From Clostridia bacterium (GTDB lineage Bacteria > Bacillota > Clostridia > Christensenellales > HGM11417), in assembly GCA_017407365.1 (NCBI GenBank), contig JAFQWR010000248.1:1-7210 (forward strand): 7,210 nt of DNA, read 5' to 3'. Position 1 is the stretch's first letter. Each line of letters starts with the position of its first letter. The notes under the pieces were generated by a model. The model worked only from the letters and a program-made list of their open reading frames with translations, searched no databases and was not told the DNA's origin. A program made the position numbers and the translations under genes. This document shows positions 1-4,226 of this stretch, piece by piece.

Positions 1-237
1 GGTGGCCGTCACACTCCTTTCTTTGATGGCTATCGTCCCCAGTTCTATTTCCGTACCACCGACGTTACCGGCTCCATCAAGCTGCCCGAAGGTGTAGAAA
101 TGGTTATGCCTGGCGACAACATCACCATGAAGGTTTCCCTCATCACGCCTATCGCTATCGAAGAAGGTCTTCGCTTCGCTATCCGTGAAGGTGGCAGAAC
201 CGTTGGTTCCGGCGTTGTTTCCAAAATCATTAAGTAA
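1..237 (+). CDS. tuf: Elongation factor Tu, C-terminal 78 residues (5' part lies outside the window)
   Basis: EF-Tu is the cytosolic GTPase that delivers aminoacyl-tRNA to the ribosome. Only the end of the gene is here: frame 1 is open from the first base to the TAA at 235-237. The translation opens GGRHTPFFDGYRPQFYFRTT and later contains GVEMVMPGDN, LRFAIREGGRTVG and ends VVSKIIK. These are the hallmark segments of the EF-Tu third domain (beta barrel that contacts tRNA and EF-Ts). The family is about 395 to 400 residues long, so roughly the last fifth is present. The GTP-binding domain is missing only because of the window edge; no frameshift is seen. A terminator follows 19 bases after the stop, so tuf is the last gene of its transcript. 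Codons such as CGT, GGT and ATC dominate, as expected of a highly expressed gene. Confidence 0.98.
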   Translation, partial: GGRHTPFFDGYRPQFYFRTTDVTGSIKLPEGVEMVMPGDNITMKVSLITPIAIEEGLRFAIREGGRTVGSGVVSKIIK

Positions 238-256
238 TTAACCGCATAGGTTAAAT

Positions 257-290
257 AAGAGCCGTAAGCATTTACGGCTCTTTTATTTTT
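257..290 (+). terminator. Rho-independent terminator of tuf
   Basis: A perfect 11-bp stem, AAGAGCCGTAA (257-267) against TTACGGCTCTT (272-282), encloses a 4-base loop and runs into a T-rich tract up to 290. It lies just after the tuf stop codon. On the minus strand the stem is followed only by a weak, interrupted T run, so use as a terminator for the small minus-strand gene at 372-494 is possible but less likely. Confidence 0.93.
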
Positions 291-371
291 GCAAAATTAT
301 GGCGATCAGCACAAGCTTGCAAACAATATTGCATCCTTGCATATATGCCTGATTTTCCACCGACAGGTATT

Positions 372-494
372 TTATAAATCATCCGCATCCTGTGTAGGCT
401 GTTCGCTTCCGTCCGTGGGGTTACCCGTATAGCTTCCGGAAGGATCCTGCATGCTTTTTAACAGATGGATTATCTTTTTCAATTTCCTTCTCAC
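372..494 (-). CDS. Small 40-residue hypothetical protein with GTG start
   Basis: I chose the GTG at 494-492 because AAGGAGG (complement of 502-508) sits 7 bases upstream, one of the strongest ribosome binding sites in the window. The frame runs 40 codons to TAA (374-372). The N-terminal half is short, basic and amphipathic: RRKLKKIIHLLKSMQ, residues 2-16. The C-terminal half is polar: DPSGSYTGNPTDG at about 17-29, then a QDADDL ending at 35-40. There is no signal peptide and no full membrane segment. From memory, short clostridial hypothetical proteins with a GSYTG segment and a QDADDL-like end exist, but I cannot verify a family and give no function. The gene lies alone between tuf and the divergent tRNA-Thr unit. 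On the minus strand a TTGACA box lies at 552-547, without a convincing -10 box. The length is below usual gene-calling limits, so it is easily missed. Confidence 0.72.
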   Translation of the reverse strand: MRRKLKKIIHLLKSMQDPSGSYTGNPTDGSEQPTQDADDL

Positions 495-501
495 AGTAAT
501 T

Positions 502-508
502 CCTCCTT
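502..508 (-). promoter_or_regulatory. Ribosome binding site deciding the GTG start of the 40-residue protein
   Basis: The minus strand reads AAGGAGG here, complementary to the 3' end of 16S rRNA, with 7 bases to the GTG at 494. No ATG lies in frame at a usable distance, so this site supports the GTG start and is the main evidence that the short frame is translated. Confidence 0.75.
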
Positions 509-649
509 ATTTGCGTTTGTAAGCAAGCGTGAATCAGTGTTGGATTTGTCAACAGCTTCTATTTCAGATTGCTCTTCTTGCAGTATGTGCGGAATGCCGT
601 TTATCATACAAAAACACAAAAGAATTTTTTGCAAACAGCCCTTTTGCAG

Positions 650-678
650 TTGACTTTTTTTGCCAAATATGGTATCAT
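650..678 (+). promoter_or_regulatory. Sigma-A type promoter of tRNA-Thr
   Basis: TTGACT (650-655) and TATCAT (673-678) are separated by exactly 17 bases, and a TG one base before the -10 box gives an extended -10. Only 9 bases separate the -10 box from the mature tRNA 5' end at 688, so the predicted start point near 685 leaves a leader of about 2 to 4 bases. Confidence 0.88.
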
Positions 679-687
679 AATACTCGT

Positions 688-763
688 GCTAATGTGGCTC
701 AGTTGGTAGAGCAGCGCATTCGTAATGCGCAGGTCGTCGGTTCGAGTCCGACCATTAGCTCCA
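688..763 (+). tRNA. tRNA-Thr, anticodon CGU
   Basis: A full 76-base cloverleaf can be folded by eye. The acceptor stem is GCTAATG (688-694) with CATTAGC (753-759). The D stem is GCTC (697-700) with GAGC (709-712). The anticodon stem is GCGCA (714-718) with TGCGC (726-730), and the T stem is GTCGG (736-740) with CCGAC (748-752) around TTCGAGT. The anticodon loop TTCGTAA has CGT at 722-724 (bases 721-723 read C-G-T), which decodes ACG, threonine. The discriminator T at 760 fits tRNA-Thr, and CCA (761-763) is encoded in the DNA. The gene has its own promoter and terminator and is not part of a tRNA cluster. Confidence 0.97.
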
Positions 764-764
764 T

Positions 765-798
765 AAACCTCTTTTGTTTTGTGCAAAAGAGGTTTTTT
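765..798 (+). terminator. Rho-independent terminator of tRNA-Thr
   Basis: A perfect 12-bp stem pairs AAACCTCTTTTG (765-776) with CAAAAGAGGTTT (784-795) around a 7-base loop, and T residues continue to 798. It starts one base after the CCA end, so the transcript holds the tRNA and little else. Confidence 0.92.
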
Positions 799-887
799 AT
801 TTTGCTTTTCAGCATTCGGTTTAGCAGTGCTTCCGTTGAGCAGAAAGAGCTGAGCATATGTTTTATTGTACAACCAAGGCATATTAC

Positions 888-916
888 TTGTCAAAACCGA
901 ACGAATATGCTATAAT
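888..916 (+). promoter_or_regulatory. Sigma-A type promoter of the cobalamin operon
   Basis: TTGTCA (888-893), a 17-base spacer and a consensus TATAAT (911-916), with an extended -10 TGC immediately before it. Transcription should start near 922-924, about 10 bases before the first riboswitch helix. The 764-1147 gap between genes is otherwise filled by the tRNA terminator, this promoter and the riboswitch; 799-887 shows nothing I can assign. Confidence 0.9.
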
Positions 917-932
917 TTATACAATTGCATAT

Positions 933-1130
933 CGCTTGCGAGTTTGCGGCTGAGCCGTGAGAGAGCAGGGAAAGAGCGGTGTAAATCCGTCGCAACAGTC
1001 ATTACCGTAACAGTCGGGTAGCCTGCCGTAAGCGCAAAACAGAAGTAGCGTTCTTGGGCAAAGAAGAACAGATTTCACCCCTGCTTTTCAGGCGTATTCT
1101 GCTCTTTTGCGGAATACGCTTTTGTTTTTT
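933..1130 (+). promoter_or_regulatory. Cobalamin (B12) riboswitch with attenuator
   Basis: The leader carries the conserved core of cobalamin riboswitches: GGGAA (968-972), GGTGTAAATCC (978-988) and a B12-box-like AGTCGGGTAGCCTGCC (1012-1027) ending in the diagnostic CCTGCC. Visible helices are the closing stem CGCTTGCG (933-940) with CGTAAGCG (1027-1034, one G-U), GCAGG (965-969) with CCTGC (1022-1026), and CGG (977-979) with CCG (987-989). A further hairpin GTTCTT (1050-1055) with AAGAAC (1064-1069), loop GGGCAAAG, sits where the regulatory helix (P13) of this class usually lies. An intrinsic terminator then precedes the first gene. The family normally represses uptake or synthesis genes when cobalamin is abundant. 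I infer that binding favours termination. The exact antiterminator pairing could not be settled by eye. Confidence 0.88.
1092..1130 (+). terminator. Attenuator terminator in the riboswitch leader
   Basis: GCGTATTCTGC (1092-1102) pairs with GCGGAATACGC (1109-1119) as 11 bp with one G-U, around a TCTTTT loop, followed by the T-rich tract TTTTGTTTTTT (1120-1130). It lies between the riboswitch core and the ribosome binding site at 1137-1143. The switch therefore most likely acts on transcription rather than on translation. Confidence 0.9.
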
Positions 1131-1147
1131 ATGCAGAAGGAGGCTTT

Positions 1148-1564
1148 ATGAAAAGATTTGTTACTTTGTTTGTTCTGCTTTGCCTGTCTGTGTGCTTTCT
1201 GTGCGGATGTCAAAGCCGTTATGTCACCATCGACGATTCTGCAATCGTAATCAAGGCAAGCACGGCAGTGATGAAAATAGAAAAGGATACCACCTTGAAG
1301 GAGTATATGGATGCTCTTTCTGAATCCGGCAGACTTTCGTATGAAGCAAAGGATGGTATGATTATCTCTATCAACGGCGTGGAAAACGACGTGGTAACCT
1401 GGACGGCAAGCTGGATGCTGTATACAAATGACCCCGACAACTCCAACAGTGCCTGGGGTGAGGCAGAGTATGACGGCGAGGTGTACGGCTCTGCCGCCTG
1501 GGGGTATGAGTCCTTAATCATCAAAGAGGGCTATACTTATATCTGGGTATATACAGTATTCTGA
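1148..1564 (+). CDS. Lipoprotein with transcobalamin-C-like (DUF4430) domain, probable corrinoid-binding protein
   Basis: 138 residues; ATG 4 bases after AAGGAGG (1137-1143). Residues 1-20 are a short lipoprotein signal peptide (KR, hydrophobic core, then L-C-G before Cys21), so the mature protein is probably lipid-anchored on the outer face of the membrane. The rest resembles the DUF4430 / transcobalamin-like C-terminal family: TTLKEYMDAL (48-57), GMIISINGVEND (70-81), WMLYTND (89-95), then an aromatic, acidic stretch and SLIIKEGYTYIWVYTVF (122-138). In animal intrinsic factor and transcobalamin this domain forms one half of the clamp around cobalamin. Here it stands alone, without the alpha-helical N-terminal half. 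A cobalamin riboswitch upstream and an overlapping ECF S-component gene downstream support a role in corrinoid capture. The fold assignment is by motif recognition; ligand binding is inferred from context. An alternative is a generic DUF4430 ligand-binding or adhesion module. Confidence 0.85.
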   Translation: MKRFVTLFVLLCLSVCFLCGCQSRYVTIDDSAIVIKASTAVMKIEKDTTLKEYMDALSESGRLSYEAKDGMIISINGVENDVVTWTASWMLYTNDPDNSNSAWGEAEYDGEVYGSAAWGYESLIIKEGYTYIWVYTVF

Positions 1565-2091
1565 TGCGTACCACCAAAAGAATTACCTATTGCGGCGTAA
1601 CTGTTGCACTTCTGCTTGCAGTTCAGATGGTGCTCAGCGGAATTGCGGGGGTTGAGCTTGTTACGGCTGTCTTTCTATGCTTCTGTGTGGCGTCCGGGGT
1701 TAAAATGAGTATGCTCACTGCAACGGCATATGCGCTTGTGCGTTGCCTGATATTCGGGTTTACGCCCACAGCTGTGATACTGTATCTGATATACTGGAAT
1801 CTGTTTTCGCTGCTGTTTGGCTTTATGGGCGCACATATGCAAAAGGCGCATACGGTGGCACAGATTGCTGTATTTACTGCGTTGGCTGTAATTATGACCG
1901 TTTGCTTTACTATGCTGGATAATCTGATTACACCGCTGTATTACGGCTTTACAGCGAGCGCGGCACGGAATTATTTTTATGCATCCCTTCCGGTGCTTTT
2001 TCCGCAGGTGCTATGCGTTGCCTGCTCCGTGCCCGTATTGTTTGTTCCTCTTTTTGGAGTGTTCCGTTTTGTAATGAAGCACATACAGTAA
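1564..2091 (+). CDS. ECF-type vitamin transporter S-component, probably for a corrinoid
   Basis: 175 residues. The ATG overlaps the previous TGA by one base (TGATG at 1562-1566) and no good ribosome binding site precedes it, so translation is probably coupled to the lipoprotein gene. The protein is very hydrophobic with about five or six membrane segments, roughly residues 9-28, 31-47, 48-66, 68-90, 98-118 and 140-168. It has a basic N-terminus (RTTKR), and segments such as ELVTAVFLCF and ILYLIYWNL with short loops. Length, topology and sequence style fit substrate-binding S-components of energy-coupling factor importers, usually 160-200 residues. No EcfA ATPase or EcfT gene is in the window, as is usual for group II S-components that share one module encoded elsewhere. 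The cobalamin riboswitch points to cobalamin, a precursor or a corrinoid fragment; the exact substrate cannot be read from the sequence. Confidence 0.82.
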   Translation: MRTTKRITYCGVTVALLLAVQMVLSGIAGVELVTAVFLCFCVASGVKMSMLTATAYALVRCLIFGFTPTAVILYLIYWNLFSLLFGFMGAHMQKAHTVAQIAVFTALAVIMTVCFTMLDNLITPLYYGFTASAARNYFYASLPVLFPQVLCVACSVPVLFVPLFGVFRFVMKHIQ

Positions 2092-2133
2092 CGGTAAAAC
2101 GGTGTAGTGGTTTTATCACCTTTATAAACAATC

Positions 2134-2176
2134 AAAGGAGTAGCGTAGGGAATCATCCCTTTGCTGCTCCTTTTTT
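2134..2176 (+). terminator. Terminator of the cobalamin operon
   Basis: AAAGGAG (2134-2140) through AGGGA (2147-2151) pairs with TCCCT (2156-2160) through CTCCTTT (2167-2173) around the loop ATCA, with a U-G pair and a small internal mismatch in the middle of the long stem. Six T residues (2171-2176) follow. It lies 43 bases after the S-component stop and closes the two-gene transcript. Confidence 0.87.
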
Positions 2177-2382
2177 GCATATCAGTGATTCTCTGCGTTA
2201 TTTCAACAAACGGTTTATTTTTGGTTTGGGGCTGAAAATGGCCTAAAATATAAACAAAGTCATTGTTTCCTTGTAAGTCTTCGTAAAAACAGGCTTGTTG
2301 AAATTTGGTGCAAAATATGCCGTCAAAACAAGTGACGATTGTTCTTTGTGTTAAGGTCGGGGAAGATGTGGAAAATGGAATG
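2177..2382. other. Intergenic spacer without a recognisable gene
   Basis: The gap between the S-component stop (2091) and the next gene (2428) holds two terminators at its edges and about 200 AT-rich bases between them. I see no promoter with both boxes and no ribosome binding site with a usable frame. On the minus strand one frame stays open from 2393 to 1977 without a start codon before 2180. It is treated under findings rather than called as a gene. Confidence 0.6.
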
Positions 2383-2411
2383 AAAAAGGGCTGTCACACT
2401 TGCGACAGCCC
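2383..2411 (-). terminator. Terminator of the 522-residue lipoprotein gene
   Basis: On the minus strand GGGCTGTC (2411-2404) pairs perfectly with GACAGCCC (2395-2388) around an 8-base loop, followed by five T residues (2387-2383). It starts 16 bases after the stop codon of the gene at 2428-3996. Confidence 0.92.
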
Positions 2412-2427
2412 GATGGTTATTTATGCC

Positions 2428-3996
2428 TTATACGGGGATTTCGGGAAGAACAATCTGCTCTAACGTCTGATCCGCAAAAAGAAGGGTGATATCTGCGTTA
2501 ACGGCGAACATTGCGCTGAACATACCGTTTACAAAGGAGCCCACCGTGAAAATGGCATTGCCCTCTACGGAAAGCAGTGTTCCGTTTTCATCAAAAATGA
2601 GGTCCATCGTAATGCCGCACTTACCCACAGTCATCGTGGAGAGCGACTGCAAAAGACTGTTGAACGCTTCTTCGCCGATGTAGGGGGAGAGCAGAGCCTT
2701 AACAGAGGCATCGGTAAGGGTAGCCTTTGCTTCGTTATACTTACGGGTTAAGGTGTCTGCAAGCGATTCGCCCTCAGCGGGAGTGATGATTTGCGAAAGC
2801 TTTACCTGATCGAGATTGTCCATTATATCCGCAACGGTGCATTCTAAGGGATCCTTTTCACCGCATAAAAGCAAGGTGATGGGATCGTAAACAATGGCTT
2901 CCAAAATGGGGTTTCCTTCCTCGTCATAAAGGATATTGCCGTCTGCATCCTCCTTATAAATTTCCGTGTAAGGAAGGAAGGCAAGGGCGGGCAGGCTGTT
3001 TACCGTATTACGGAGGAAAGCACCTAAGGTAAGGTTACGGTCGTAGCCTTCAAAGATATTTTCCTCGGTGTATTCGGCAAGAAAATCCTGTATCTGACCG
3101 ATCGTCAGATCGTCTGCATAATAATCAACCAAAAGGAAGATGTCGGCGTCCTCTCTGTCGGTAATTTCAGCGGCATAGGCGTTGAAATCATCCACAAAGG
3201 TGCTGAGCAGAGGATCCTTTTGTGCAAGATCATTTATGTAATCAAGAAGCTTTTGCTCGGTGAGGCGGTCTTCCTCAGGAAGCTCCTGCTGGATTTCGTT
3301 GATGGCGTCCGTTAAAATTTCCCACAGATTCGATTCCATCAGATCCAGAACGGATTGCATTGCATCGATTGCCTGCTGCTTGTAGTCTGCGGTAATCTGA
3401 TAAACATAGCCTCTTTCCTCTTCAGTAGCCTCAATAGCGGTTTCACCAATCAGCTCAGAAAGCAGCTCGTCAAGCTGCTCCGATTCAAGCTGACCGAAAA
3501 TATCCTCTAAGCTGAAAACATCCAAAGCCCATTCGCTGAAGGTGGCAGGCTCGCCGTCAATCACGTAGTTGCCCGTTGTGGCATCGTAGCGCATAAGATC
3601 GGTTTTGTTGCGAGAGCCAAATACCTCGTCACGCTTGATTGCCTGCATGGTGTTTTCGTAGAATTGGTTTTCGATGTTTTCCAGGTAAGAAACAGAAAGG
3701 TCAGCGTCAAAATCGTTTTCAAAGCGGTCGATGGCGACCTTTGCATTGGCATAGCTGCTGCCCATCATCATACCGGAGATATTGGCAGAAAGGGTAAGCG
3801 CAAGGTCCTTTTTGCTTGCTTCCGTAACAGAGGCTTGCAGCTTGCTTGCGTCGAGCGTAATTGTTTTAACAACGGGTGCAGGAGGAGTGGGGTCATCCTT
3901 ATTGTCGTTATTGGGTGTATCGTTGCAGGCTACGAGCGAAAGAGTCGAGCTTACTGCAAGCAAAAGAATCAGAAAAACAGAAAGAAATCTTTTCAT
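2428..3996 (-). CDS. Lipoprotein of unknown function, 522 residues
   Basis: The ATG (3996-3994) follows AAAGGAG (4010-4004) by 7 bases. Residues 1-23 form a lipoprotein signal peptide: MKRF, a hydrophobic core, and lipobox L21-V22-A23 before Cys24. A low-complexity Asn/Asp/Pro linker (25-42) follows, as is common where a lipoprotein domain is held off the membrane. The mature part looks like beta strands at 45-105, an acidic, mainly helical middle (about 155-315, for example LEDIFGQLESEQLDELLSEL at 163-182), a hairpin-like DADGNILYDEEGNPI (350-364), and beta strands again near the C-terminus (460-507, with MDLIFDENGTLLSVEGNAIF). This recalls lipoproteins in which N- and C-terminal strands form one sheet, as in LolA/LppX-type folds, but the likeness is weak and no family is claimed. 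It is transcribed alone, from a promoter at 4056-4028 to a terminator at 2411-2383. No catalytic motif is seen. Confidence 0.9.
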   Translation of the reverse strand: MKRFLSVFLILLLAVSSTLSLVACNDTPNNDNKDDPTPPAPVVKTITLDASKLQASVTEASKKDLALTLSANISGMMMGSSYANAKVAIDRFENDFDADLSVSYLENIENQFYENTMQAIKRDEVFGSRNKTDLMRYDATTGNYVIDGEPATFSEWALDVFSLEDIFGQLESEQLDELLSELIGETAIEATEEERGYVYQITADYKQQAIDAMQSVLDLMESNLWEILTDAINEIQQELPEEDRLTEQKLLDYINDLAQKDPLLSTFVDDFNAYAAEITDREDADIFLLVDYYADDLTIGQIQDFLAEYTEENIFEGYDRNLTLGAFLRNTVNSLPALAFLPYTEIYKEDADGNILYDEEGNPILEAIVYDPITLLLCGEKDPLECTVADIMDNLDQVKLSQIITPAEGESLADTLTRKYNEAKATLTDASVKALLSPYIGEEAFNSLLQSLSTMTVGKCGITMDLIFDENGTLLSVEGNAIFTVGSFVNGMFSAMFAVNADITLLFADQTLEQIVLPEIPV

Positions 3997-4027
3997 TTAT
4001 ATGCTCCTTTTATATTTGTTTTTCTTT

Positions 4028-4056
4028 ATTATAGCATATGCGTGTGCATTTGACAA
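4028..4056 (-). promoter_or_regulatory. Sigma-A type promoter of the 522-residue lipoprotein gene
   Basis: Read on the minus strand: TTGTCA (4056-4051), a 17-base spacer and TATAAT (4033-4028), with an extended -10 TGC just before it. The boxes are identical to those of the cobalamin operon promoter at 888-916, including the ATATGC that ends both spacers. The 5' leader is short, about 25 bases to the start codon. Confidence 0.9.
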
Positions 4057-4172
4057 GGCTTTTCTGTGTTTTTCTGTGTGAAAGTCTTGTGTATAAACCG
4101 TCATCCGAAGGCTGCTGACAAAAACCGGTCTTTCTTGCACCTGTGAAATCTGAGCAAGGGCAGAGGAACAAT

Positions 4173-4208
4173 AAAAAAGCGACGCTCCCGAATGGGGAAC
4201 GCCGCTTT
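4173..4208 (-). terminator. Terminator of the 970-residue surface protein gene
   Basis: On the minus strand AAAGCGGCGTTCCC (4208-4195) pairs with GGGAGCGTCGCTTT (4189-4176) as 14 bp with two G-T pairs around a 5-base loop, and T residues continue to 4173. It begins 18 bases after the stop codon at 4227. The spacer up to the neighbouring promoter at 4056 holds no gene that I can see. Confidence 0.93.
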
Positions 4209-4226
4209 GCGTTTTATTCTGATGGA

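Noticed and set aside
297..371. Repeated TTGCA-like words downstream of the tuf terminator
   Set aside because: They are short, irregular and without regular spacing, so they are not a CRISPR or a direct-repeat array.
547..552. TTGACA box on the minus strand upstream of the 40-residue protein gene
   Set aside because: No acceptable -10 box lies 16 to 18 bases downstream, so no promoter is called.
604..894. 96-residue minus-strand open frame across the tRNA
   Set aside because: It is antisense to tRNA-Thr, and the GRTRTDDLRITNALLYQLSH stretch is the well-known spurious translation of tRNA genes. The frame also crosses the tRNA promoter and terminator.
529..915. 128-residue plus-strand open frame over the tRNA
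   Set aside because: It contains the whole tRNA gene, its promoter and its terminator, and has no ribosome binding site.
1054..1323. 89-residue plus-strand open frame starting in the riboswitch
   Set aside because: It starts inside the riboswitch leader, passes through the attenuator and overlaps the DUF4430 lipoprotein gene in another frame; no ribosome binding site.
2095..2120. Small hairpins TAAAAC/GTTTTA or GGTG/CACC after the S-component stop
   Set aside because: The stems are short, exclude each other and have no T tract; the real terminator lies just downstream at 2134-2176.
3664..4081. Plus-strand frames over the start of the 522-residue lipoprotein
   Set aside because: They are antisense to the signal-peptide region and promoter of that gene and have no start signal of their own.
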